A stretch of DNA of 20,231 nucleotides. Origin: an uncultured Moraxella sp. Its GTDB lineage: Bacteria; Pseudomonadota; Gammaproteobacteria; Pseudomonadales; Moraxellaceae. This document shows, one piece after another, positions 1 to 6,580 of the stretch. The stretch covers positions 1-20,231 of the forward strand of contig CALTTC010000030.1 in assembly GCA_943908425.1 (NCBI GenBank). The letters run 5' to 3'. The notes beneath the pieces were generated by a model. It was not told the DNA's origin. It was given only the letters and a program-made list of their open reading frames with translations, and did no database searches. Each line of letters starts with the position of its first letter. The first letter of the stretch is position 1. A program made the translations under genes and the position numbers.

Positions 1-1296
1 ATCAATAAAGCCCCATTTATCGTTTTTTACGACCGTTGCCAAGCCTTCGCTAAAGTCCCAAACCCTATCAAATTGCAAAGGAATTACGATTTTCCCTGTT
101 GTATCAATAAAACCCCATTTGTCGTTTTGGGAAACTATTGCCAAGCCTTCCTTAAAATAGCCAGCATCATTAAATTGCACAGGAATCACGACTTTCCCTG
201 TTTTATCAATAAAGCCGTACTTATCGTTTTGGAAAACTATTGCCAAACCTTCATTAAAATCAGAAATATAATCAAACTGCACAGGCGTTACAATTCTCCC
301 TGTTTTATCAACAAGGCTGTATTTATCGTTCTGTACCGCTATCGCTAAACCTTCGTTAAATTCAGAAATATAATCAAACTTTACAGGAACCACCACTTTC
401 CCTGCCTTATCAATAAAGCCCCATTTACCGTTTTGTTTGACCATTGCCAAACCTTCGTTAAATTCAGAAATATAATCAAACTTTACAGGAGTCACCACTT
501 TCCCTGTTTTATCAATAACGCCGTATTGATCGTTTTGGGAAACGCTTGCCAAACCTTCATTAAATTCAGAAATATAATCAAACTGTACAGGAACCACCAC
601 TTTCCCTGTTTTATCAATAAAGCCCCATTTGTCCTCTTGGGCAATTCTCGCCAAACCTTCGCTAAAGCCAGAAGCACCATCAAACTTTAAAGGAATCACG
701 ACTTGCCCTGTTTTATCAATAAAGCCATATTTATCGCTGTTTCTAACTACCGCCAAACCTTCGCTAAAGTCAAAAGCTCTATCAAACTGCACAGGAATCA
801 CCACTTGCCCTGTTTTATCAATAAAGCCCCATTTATAGTTATTTACAGCTACCGCCAAGCCTTCGCTAAAATCATAAACATCATCAAACTTTAAAGGAAT
901 GACAACTGTTCCTGTTTTGTCAATAAAACCGTATTTATCGTCTTTTTTAACTACCGCTAAACCTTCGTTGAAGCTCCAAACTCTATCAAATTGCAAAGGA
1001 ATCACCACTTTCCCTGTTTTATCAATAAAGCCGTATTTATCGTTTTTTACGACCATTGCCAAGCCTTCGCTAAAATCAGAAACATCATCAAACTTTTTGA
1101 AAGGAACCACTATTTTTCCTGTGTTATCAATAAAGCCGTATTTGCCGTTTTGGTAAACTAACGCCAAGCCCTCTGTTAAGCAGCCCACATAATCATAACC
1201 ATCAACCTTTGGCTTTTCACATTCCTCTGCCCACGCCGTACTTGATAATGTTGCTAGTATTATTCCTAAAAGGGCGGTTTTTTTGACAAGTTTCAT
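1..1296 (-). CDS. Secreted WG-repeat protein, long paralogue (C-terminal end outside window)
   Basis: Reading leftward from the ATG at 1296, the frame is open for 432 codons to the window edge, so the C-terminus is missing. Residues 1-23 form a signal peptide (MKLVKKTALL start, hydrophobic core, cleavage after AWA), followed by a short segment with two Cys (EEC and YVGC). Then come eleven full 34-35-residue repeats and the start of a twelfth. Each follows the pattern GLAxVxxNDKYGFIDKTGKVVIPxQFDxxxxFxE, the WG beta-repeat family. Several units (YISEFNE type) are near copies of each other. A ribosome site (AGGAG) lies just before the ATG. WG-repeat proteins have no assigned reaction; the signal peptide points to the periplasm or outside. 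It is a paralogue of the gene at 1423-2025. Function is unknown to me; a binding or surface role is only inference. Confidence 0.9.
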   Translation of the reverse strand, partial: MKLVKKTALLGIILATLSSTAWAEECEKPKVDGYDYVGCLTEGLALVYQNGKYGFIDNTGKIVVPFKKFDDVSDFSEGLAMVVKNDKYGFIDKTGKVVIPLQFDRVWSFNEGLAVVKKDDKYGFIDKTGTVVIPLKFDDVYDFSEGLAVAVNNYKWGFIDKTGQVVIPVQFDRAFDFSEGLAVVRNSDKYGFIDKTGQVVIPLKFDGASGFSEGLARIAQEDKWGFIDKTGKVVVPVQFDYISEFNEGLASVSQNDQYGVIDKTGKVVTPVKFDYISEFNEGLAMVKQNGKWGFIDKAGKVVVPVKFDYISEFNEGLAIAVQNDKYSLVDKTGRIVTPVQFDYISDFNEGLAIVFQNDKYGFIDKTGKVVIPVQFNDAGYFKEGLAIVSQNDKWGFIDTTGKIVIPLQFDRVWDFSEGLATVVKNDKWGFID

Positions 1297-1331
1297 TGTC
1301 TCTCCTAAAAATGCCGATAATGGCAAAAGCT

Positions 1332-1360
1332 ATTATGGCAAGGTTATGTTGATTTATCAA
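1332..1360 (-). promoter_or_regulatory. Sigma70-type promoter of the long WG-repeat gene
   Basis: On the minus strand, TTGATA (1355-1360), a 17-bp spacer, and CATAAT (1332-1337). The -10 ends 36 nt before the ATG. The same elements at the same distance occur before the second WG gene, so the leader was duplicated with the gene. The segment 1312-1340 can also fold as an imperfect inverted repeat (TGCC/GGCA plus ATAAT/ATTAT with one bulge) covering the -10, which could be an operator; that is inference. Confidence 0.7.
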
Positions 1361-1378
1361 TGGATAATTGGATAGTAA

Positions 1379-1402
1379 AACACCACCGCTTTAAGTGGTG
1401 TT
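1379..1402 (-). terminator. Hairpin terminator after the short WG-repeat gene
   Basis: Perfect 8-bp stem AACACCAC / GTGGTGTT with an 8-nt loop, 20 nt past the stop codon at 1423. On the minus strand it ends in a short T run (GGTGTTTTA). The tail is weak, so termination may be partial. It lies just upstream of the next WG gene's promoter. Confidence 0.6.
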
Positions 1403-1422
1403 AGGTATTTTGTTGATAGGGA

Positions 1423-2025
1423 TTAATTTACTCGTTTACCTTGCTTGTTGATATAAAAATTTTCACCATATTTTTCAACTACCGCTAAACCTTCGCTAAA
1501 GTCCCAAACTTGATCAAATTGCAAAGGAATCACAACTTTTCCCGTCTTGTCAATAAAGCCGTATTGATTATTTTTTTCAACTACCGCTAAACCTTCGCTA
1601 AAGTCCCAAACTTGATCAAATTGCAAAGGAATCACAACTTTTCCCGTCTTGTCAATAAAGCCGTATTGATTATTTTTTTCAACTACCGCTAAACCTTCGC
1701 TAAAGTCCCAAACCCTATCAAATTGCAAAGGAATTACCACTTTCCCTGTTTTATTGATATAGCCGTACTTATCGTTTTTTACGACCGTTGCCAAGCCGTC
1801 GCTAAAGTCCCAAGCTCTATCAAATTGCAAAGGAATCACCACTTTCCCTTTTTTATCAATATAGCCATATTTATCGTTTTTTTCAACTACCGCCAAGCCC
1901 TCTGTTAAGCATTCCACATAATCATAACCAGCAACCTGCGGGGTTATACATTCCTCCGCCCACGCTGTACTTGATAATGTTGCTAATATCAATCCTGCAA
2001 GGGCGGTTTTTTTAATAAGGTTCAT
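1423..2025 (-). CDS. Secreted WG-repeat protein, short paralogue
   Basis: 200-residue protein. I chose the ATG at 2025 over the in-frame upstream start because AGGAG sits 7 nt before it and a good signal peptide begins there: residues 1-23, MNLIKKTALA start, cleavage after AWA. After a short two-Cys segment (EEC, YVEC) there are four full 34-residue WG repeats (GLAVVEKNNQYGFIDKTGKV pattern) and a shorter, divergent last unit ending in KQGKRVN. Repeats 3 and 4 are identical in DNA. It is a paralogue of the longer gene at 1-1296, sharing signal peptide, leader and promoter. The product is probably exported; no enzymatic activity is known for WG repeats, and function is unassigned. Confidence 0.9.
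   Translation of the reverse strand: MNLIKKTALAGLILATLSSTAWAEECITPQVAGYDYVECLTEGLAVVEKNDKYGYIDKKGKVVIPLQFDRAWDFSDGLATVVKNDKYGYINKTGKVVIPLQFDRVWDFSEGLAVVEKNNQYGFIDKTGKVVIPLQFDQVWDFSEGLAVVEKNNQYGFIDKTGKVVIPLQFDQVWDFSEGLAVVEKYGENFYINKQGKRVN
1471..1713 (-). repeat. Perfect 102-bp tandem repeat inside the short WG gene
   Basis: Segment 1471-1572 is repeated base for base at 1573-1674, and the identity continues into the next unit to 1713. The period is 102 bp, or 34 codons, so gain or loss of a unit keeps the frame. Identity even at third positions indicates a recent duplication or active homogenisation. Confidence 0.9.
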
Positions 2026-2060
2026 TGTTTCTCCTAAAAGTGCCGATAGTGGCAAAGGCT

Positions 2061-2089
2061 ATTATGGCAAAACTTTATTTTTTTATCAA
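2061..2089 (-). promoter_or_regulatory. Sigma70-type promoter of the short WG-repeat gene
   Basis: Minus strand TTGATA (2084-2089), 17-bp spacer, CATAAT (2061-2066), with the -10 ending 36 nt before the ATG at 2025. It has the same layout as the promoter of the neighbouring paralogue at 1332-1360. The imperfect inverted repeat over the -10 is also present, with one mismatch. Confidence 0.7.
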
Positions 2090-2151
2090 TGGATAAATAA
2101 AGTTTCTGCTTGGGCTTTAGGGCTAATTTAGCCAAAAGCCGTGCTTTACCA

Positions 2152-2180
2152 TTGCCATTTTGGCAAATACTGGTTACCAT
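2152..2180 (+). promoter_or_regulatory. Possible rph promoter
   Basis: TTGCCA (2152-2157), 17-bp spacer, TACCAT (2175-2180), about 24 nt before the rph ATG. The -10 matches consensus at only four of six bases. A two-part hairpin (outer stem 2113-2118 with 2135-2140, inner stem 2121-2125 with 2129-2133) lies just upstream. Confidence 0.35.
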
Positions 2181-2203
2181 ACTCCTTTTATTTAAGGACT
2201 GCT

Positions 2204-2920
2204 ATGCGACACAACAACCGAGCTTTTGGCGAATTACGCCCCATCACGTTTGAACGTCATTATACCAAGCACGCCGAAGGGTCGGTGTTGGTGAGCTTTG
2301 GTGATACCAAAGTATTATGCACCGCCACGATAGAGCAAGGCGTCCCCCGCTGGCTTAAAGGACAAGGGCAAGGCTGGCTTACCGCCGAATACGGTATGCT
2401 GCCTAGAGCGACAGGCACACGCACCCAGCGAGAAGCGGTCAAGGGCAAGCAGTCAGGTCGCACCCAAGAGATTCAGCGACTTATCGGGCGTTCGCTTCGG
2501 GCAATGCTTGATTTAAAAAAGCTTGGCGAATACACCATTTATGTGGACTGCGATGTCTTGCAAGCGGACGGCGGTACACGCACGGCAAGCATTACAGGGG
2601 CAGCGGTGGCGGTGATTGATGCCCTAGAGAGCCTACAGCGACAAAAAAAGCTAAAAACTGACCCTTTTTTGGGCTTGGTGGCGGCGGTATCGGTGGGAGT
2701 AAAAGCAGGGCAGGTCTTGCTTGATTTGGATTATATAGAAGATTCAAGCTCAGATACCGATTTGAATGTGGTGATGACCGAGCAAGGCGGATTTATTGAA
2801 ATTCAAGGCACAGGCGAAGGTCAGGCGTTTAGTCGTGATGAAACCAATCAAATGCTGGATTTGGCACAGCAGGGCATAACGGCACTTATTGACGCCCAAA
2901 AGCAAGCACTGGGGTTTTAG
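2204..2920 (+). CDS. rph: Ribonuclease PH
   Basis: 238-residue phosphorolytic 3'-to-5' exoribonuclease that trims tRNA 3' ends by releasing nucleoside diphosphates; it works as a ring-shaped hexamer in the cytoplasm. The start at 2204 is chosen because AAGGA precedes it by 5 nt and the protein then begins MRHNNRAFGELRP, as in known RNase PH; an upstream in-frame start would add 21 odd residues. The sequence keeps YTKHAEGSVL (20-29), the SGRTQEIQRLIGRSLRA phosphate/RNA-binding segment (from residue 84), GGTRTASITGA (123-133), and D180/D186 in the metal-binding DYIEDSSSDTDLN stretch. Length is normal for the family. The next gene begins immediately after its stop, so the two are probably co-transcribed. 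Confidence 0.97.
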   Translation: MRHNNRAFGELRPITFERHYTKHAEGSVLVSFGDTKVLCTATIEQGVPRWLKGQGQGWLTAEYGMLPRATGTRTQREAVKGKQSGRTQEIQRLIGRSLRAMLDLKKLGEYTIYVDCDVLQADGGTRTASITGAAVAVIDALESLQRQKKLKTDPFLGLVAAVSVGVKAGQVLLDLDYIEDSSSDTDLNVVMTEQGGFIEIQGTGEGQAFSRDETNQMLDLAQQGITALIDAQKQALGF

Positions 2921-2921
2921 G

Positions 2922-3371
2922 TTGCTGATACTAACCGATAACGGCGTACAAATCACCCTAACAGGCAATCACTCCAATGCCTTGGCGATGGCGGTGCTAA
3001 TGCTAATATTTGCGGTGGGGGTGGCTTTGGCGATTGCGATATTGCCAAGCCATTATGCTATTTTGGCGGTATTTGGTCTTGCGTGCTTGTGCTATTGCTT
3101 TAATCGTTATTATAAAGCAAATAAGACGGTGATTGCCACAGGGCAACTATTGGTGCAATCAGGCGTGATTATCCACGATGGACAACGCTTTGTTTTTAAT
3201 AATCCCACGGTACAAATTAGCGAAGATAGGCTGATTATCACATCGGCTAATCAAGAGCTTACCATACAAGGCTTTGATAATGCTAAAGAAATGAGTATTG
3301 CCAAAGCGGTGCTACTAGGACACCCCATTCACGCCAATAAAGTTGCGGTAAAAATGGGTGGCTCGTCTTAA
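2922..3371 (+). CDS. Small membrane protein of unknown function
   Basis: About 149 residues if translation begins at the TTG at 2922, one base after the rph stop, with GGGG 7 nt upstream. An in-frame TTG at 2889 would overlap rph by 32 nt and has no clear ribosome site. No ATG fits either position. Two hydrophobic helices (about residues 18-40 and 45-63) are followed by a polar, beta-rich tail of about 85 residues. I do not recognise a family. The tight position behind rph suggests translational coupling. The frame is long, has membrane-protein composition and stops cleanly, so it is probably real; the start is uncertain. Confidence 0.7.
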   Translation: MLILTDNGVQITLTGNHSNALAMAVLMLIFAVGVALAIAILPSHYAILAVFGLACLCYCFNRYYKANKTVIATGQLLVQSGVIIHDGQRFVFNNPTVQISEDRLIITSANQELTIQGFDNAKEMSIAKAVLLGHPIHANKVAVKMGGSS

Positions 3372-3722
3372 AGGCGTCAATACCGCTGGCGATGAATAGT
3401 GGGTTTTTTGTGCCTTGAATGGGTTTTTTGTTGGGTGTGGTATTGTGATTAACGCCCCTTAACCGCTTTTAAATGACAAGCAAGCAATTGTGCCAATCAA
3501 CTCTATGTTGAGTAATTGTGCTCGGCAACCGTGTTAAATTAAGCAACCGTGTTAAGCAATTTTAACCCAATGCGAATTTTGTTTTACAAAACAATAACCT
3601 TTTAGTACAATGCCGATTGCCAACACTGCCCCTTGATGGGCGTTTTGGGTGATTTTAAGGTTGATGGTTAAACGCTGTTTTGGGCTTTTTTAAGGCTTAT
3701 TGCACGGTTTATTAAAGGATAG
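3372..3722 (+). other. Intergenic region before gltS, with short direct repeats
   Basis: No gene seen. It contains TGGGTTTTTTGT twice (3400-3411 and 3420-3431), GCAACCGTGTTAA twice with an 18-bp period (3525-3537 and 3543-3555), and a likely promoter at 3583-3611. There is no clear hairpin terminator for the upstream genes. Confidence 0.6.
3583..3611 (+). promoter_or_regulatory. Sigma70-type promoter of the gltS operon
   Basis: TTTACA (3583-3588), 17-bp spacer, TACAAT (3606-3611): five of six matches in each box at ideal spacing. It would give a leader of about 105 nt before gltS. An 18-bp-period direct repeat lies 30-60 bp upstream. Confidence 0.7.
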
Positions 3723-4955
3723 ATGATGACAGAAATTACGCTAAACGGCTATTATACGCTAATCTTGGCAACGCTTGTGCTATTGCTTGGGCGAGTGCTT
3801 GTCCAAAGAATCAAATTTTTGGCGGACTTTAACATTCCTGAGCCAGTGGCAGGCGGACTTGTGGCAGCGATAGTTGTCTATGCCTTGCATTTGATGTTTG
3901 GGCTTAGTTTTATTTTTCAAAAAGAATTGCAAACGGCATTTATGCTGATGTTTTTTGCGTCCATTGGTCTGTCGGCAGATTTTGGGCGGTTGAAGGCAGG
4001 TGGGTTGCCTTTGGCAATTTTTACGGTCGTGGTGTCGGTATTTATTATCATTCAAAACGGCGTGGGTATGACACTGGCAAAAGTTCTGGGGCTAGACCCA
4101 TTATTGGGCTTAGTGACAGGCTCTATCTCACTGACGGGCGGACACGGTACGGCAGCAGCGTGGGGTAAAACGCTAGAAAATGACTATGGTGTGGTGGGAG
4201 CAACCACGCTTGGGGTAGCTGCCGCCACTTACGGCTTGGTCGCAGGTGGGGTAATTGGTGGACCGGTAGCCAAACGACTGGTGAATAAATTGGGCACGCC
4301 AAAAGCTGTGGCAAGCAATTCTGCAAGTGATACCGGCGTACAAGGCAATGCCCACGATGAAGTATTTGAAAAGCCCGATAACGTGCGTCTGATTACTGCC
4401 ATTTCAGCGGTGGAGACGCTGGCGTTATTTGCCTTGTGTTTGGCATTTGCTGATATTATGACCATTGTTGCCAAAGACCAATGGTTTGAGCTACCAACCT
4501 TTGTGTGGGCATTGGCAGGCGGAGTGATTATTCGTAACATTTTAACGCTTGTGTTTGATTTTAAAATGTTTGACCGTGCGATTGATGTGTTTGGTAATGC
4601 CTCTTTGAGTTTGTTTTTGGCAATGGCATTGTTGTCCTTAAAATTGTGGGATTTGGCAGGGCTTGCAGGGCCTGTACTGGTGATTTTACTTGTCCAAACG
4701 CTAGTGATGATTTTGTATGCTTATTTTGTCACCTACAATATTATGGGCAAAGATTATGATGCAGCGGTGCTATCAGCAGGGCATTGTGGCTTTGGTATGG
4801 GGGCGACACCGACCGCTATTGCCAATATGCAAGCCATTACCGACCGCTATGTACCATCGCATAAGGCGTTTTTGATTGTGCCAATGGTAGGGGCGTTTTT
4901 TGTAGATATTGTGAACGCAACAATTTTGCAAATTTTTACCAAATTGCCATTTTAA
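3723..4955 (+). CDS. gltS: Sodium/glutamate symporter GltS
   Basis: About 410 residues, close to the usual 400 of the ESS family, which imports glutamate with Na+ through the inner membrane. The start region gives LLLGRVLVQRIKFL and IPEPVAGGL, matching GltS proteins. Two related halves each carry a re-entrant loop motif: SLTGGHGTAAAWG near residue 138 and GHCGFGMGATPTAIANM near residue 352. About ten membrane helices are apparent, with a polar central loop near residues 195-215. Two ATGs are adjacent (3723 and 3726); AAAGGA at 3714-3719 is better spaced for the second, so the true start may be 3726. It is first in a run with the YkuD enzyme (7 nt later) and the LysR gene. Confidence 0.96.
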   Translation: MMTEITLNGYYTLILATLVLLLGRVLVQRIKFLADFNIPEPVAGGLVAAIVVYALHLMFGLSFIFQKELQTAFMLMFFASIGLSADFGRLKAGGLPLAIFTVVVSVFIIIQNGVGMTLAKVLGLDPLLGLVTGSISLTGGHGTAAAWGKTLENDYGVVGATTLGVAAATYGLVAGGVIGGPVAKRLVNKLGTPKAVASNSASDTGVQGNAHDEVFEKPDNVRLITAISAVETLALFALCLAFADIMTIVAKDQWFELPTFVWALAGGVIIRNILTLVFDFKMFDRAIDVFGNASLSLFLAMALLSLKLWDLAGLAGPVLVILLVQTLVMILYAYFVTYNIMGKDYDAAVLSAGHCGFGMGATPTAIANMQAITDRYVPSHKAFLIVPMVGAFFVDIVNATILQIFTKLPF

Positions 4956-4962
4956 TTGTTGT

Positions 4963-5520
4963 ATGGCAACCATATCTGACGATAACAAAAGCATTGGTAG
5001 CGATTTGCTTGCCGATGCTTTTCATCATAGCAATACCAAAATTGTGGTGAATACCAAAAGCCAAACATTAACGCTGTATTATGCAGGCGGTATTACTAAG
5101 TATCCCATCTCCACTGCCAAAAACGGTACAGGCAATCGTATCAATAGCGAATGCACCCCCCTTGGCAAACACTTTATTGTCCAAAAAATTGGCGATGGTT
5201 TGCCTATCAATAGCGTGTTTGTGGCACGGCAATTTACTGGCGAGATTTATGATGACAGCCTTGCCAAACAATATCCCAATCGAGACTGGATTTTGACACG
5301 GATTTTGCGTTTACAGGGGTTAGAGTGTGGCGTAAATGCAGGCGTGGATAGCGATGGGGTGTGCTGTGATAGTTTTGAGCGGTTTATTTATATCCACGGC
5401 ACGCCAGACAGTGAAATGATGGGTATGCCTTTGTCGCACGGCTGTATTAGAATGCAAAATGTTGATATTATACAGTTGTTTGCGTGCGTGCCAATCTATT
5501 GTCCAGTGCTGATTGTGTAG
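4963..5520 (+). CDS. YkuD-domain L,D-transpeptidase/carboxypeptidase-like protein without signal peptide
   Basis: 185 residues. A YkuD catalytic domain is clear: IHGTPDSEMMGMPLSHGCIR with H145, H159 and the nucleophile C161. The start of the domain is KIVVNTKSQTLTLYY. There is no signal peptide or membrane helix; residues 1-25 are polar. Classical L,D-transpeptidases act in the periplasm, so a cytoplasmic place is suggested. In Acinetobacter a signal-less YkuD protein (ElsL/LdtK) has been described as a cytoplasmic L,D-carboxypeptidase trimming recycled murein tetrapeptides; by analogy this may do the same. That assignment is inference. The ATG lies 7 nt after the gltS stop with no clear ribosome site, so translation may depend on gltS. 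Several extra Cys (C64, C122, C134, C135, C175, C180) are present. Confidence 0.88.
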   Translation: MATISDDNKSIGSDLLADAFHHSNTKIVVNTKSQTLTLYYAGGITKYPISTAKNGTGNRINSECTPLGKHFIVQKIGDGLPINSVFVARQFTGEIYDDSLAKQYPNRDWILTRILRLQGLECGVNAGVDSDGVCCDSFERFIYIHGTPDSEMMGMPLSHGCIRMQNVDIIQLFACVPIYCPVLIV

Positions 5521-5566
5521 GGTAACTTCTTGGAGTGTTAATGATAATAAAGTGGGACAAACGGCA

Positions 5567-6511
5567 ATGAACTTACGGCACGTTGATTTAAATTTGCTGG
5601 TGTATTTGGACGTGGTGTTGCGTGAAAAAAATGTAACACGGGCAGCAGAACAGCTCGGCATTACCCAGCCTGCGATGAGCAACAGCCTAAAACGCTTAAG
5701 AAAATTGTTTGGCGACCCATTGCTTGTGCGTTCTAGTGAAGGGATGACCCCAACAGAATTTGCCCTGCAGTTGCACCCAAGAATTCGTGAACTGCTAGAT
5801 GATGTGGCGAAGCTTTTGGCACCAAAAAGCGAATTTCGCCCTTATAGCACGTCTCGGGTCTTTCGTATTATGGCAAGTGATTATGCCGAAGCGACATTGG
5901 TACCGCATTTGGTTAAAGCCTTGCGTAGCGAAGCTCCCAATGTGGTGCTGGATTTTTTGACCCCAAGCGATGTCTCTTATCGGGATATGGAGCAAGGGCG
6001 GGTAGATTTGGCGATTAACCGTTTTGACGAAGTGCCACAAAGCTTTCATCAAATGCTGATTTGGAAGGATACGTTTAGTTGTTTGTTATCCGCCAATAAC
6101 CCTTATATGCACCGTTTTAATCTTAAAAATTACCTAAAAATGCCCCATATTTGGGTATCCAAAACAGGCATGGGTGTGGGATTTGGGGTTAATCCTAGCA
6201 ATTCAGAAGGGCTTGGGGCGATTGACAAGGCGTTAAGTCGCTTGGGTAAAAAACGCCATATTAGTATTTTTACTCGCCATTATCAAATGCCTGCCTTATT
6301 GCTTGCCAATAAAGAATTGGTTGCGACCTTGCCAACCAAAATCGCTCGCTTGCAAGCCGATGGCGTGCATATCGTATTAAAAGAACCGCCGTTTTTTATT
6401 CCAGAATTTGAGCTGATGATGGCGTGGTCGCCCTTATTACAGCATCACCCTGCTCACCGCTGGCTTCGGGGGCTTATTATGCACGTTGCTTGTGAACTTC
6501 GGGATAAATAA
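5567..6511 (+). CDS. LysR-family transcriptional regulator
   Basis: 314 residues, normal for LysR regulators. I chose the ATG at 5567, giving MNLRHVDLNLLVYLDVVLRE, the standard N-terminus; the longer frame overlaps the preceding gene and adds 18 unrelated residues. The winged helix-turn-helix is at about residues 5-65 (VTRAAEQLGITQPAMSNSLK, then FGDPLLVRS). It is followed by a substrate-binding domain resembling the NodD/DntR-type branch. The effector cannot be told from sequence. It ends the gltS-YkuD run, with 46 nt between it and the YkuD stop, and is followed by a strong terminator. It may control this operon or the convergent aldehyde dehydrogenase; neither is shown. Confidence 0.93.
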   Translation: MNLRHVDLNLLVYLDVVLREKNVTRAAEQLGITQPAMSNSLKRLRKLFGDPLLVRSSEGMTPTEFALQLHPRIRELLDDVAKLLAPKSEFRPYSTSRVFRIMASDYAEATLVPHLVKALRSEAPNVVLDFLTPSDVSYRDMEQGRVDLAINRFDEVPQSFHQMLIWKDTFSCLLSANNPYMHRFNLKNYLKMPHIWVSKTGMGVGFGVNPSNSEGLGAIDKALSRLGKKRHISIFTRHYQMPALLLANKELVATLPTKIARLQADGVHIVLKEPPFFIPEFELMMAWSPLLQHHPAHRWLRGLIMHVACELRDK

Positions 6512-6535
6512 AAAAGCCCAGTCATTTGGGCTTTT
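6512..6535 (+). terminator. Bidirectional terminator between lysR-type gene and aldehyde dehydrogenase gene
   Basis: Nine-bp stem AAAAGCCCA / TGGGCTTTT with a 6-nt loop, immediately after the LysR stop codon. It has A runs on the left and T runs on the right, so it can serve both convergent genes. GGCTTTTGTAGTTT follows twice in tandem. Confidence 0.85.
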
Positions 6536-6580
6536 GTAGTTTGGCTTTTGTAGTTTGGATTTTTTGGATTGAACTAAGCC

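Noticed and set aside
73..1156. Rightward frames of 60-90 codons across the WG repeats
   Set aside because: They are antisense shadows of the repeat coding sequence; repeated DNA keeps several frames open. The leftward frame has the signal peptide, ribosome site and promoter.
1..1900. CRISPR-like regular repeats
   Set aside because: The 102-bp period equals 34 codons, there are no unique spacers between short repeats, and the whole is an open protein frame.
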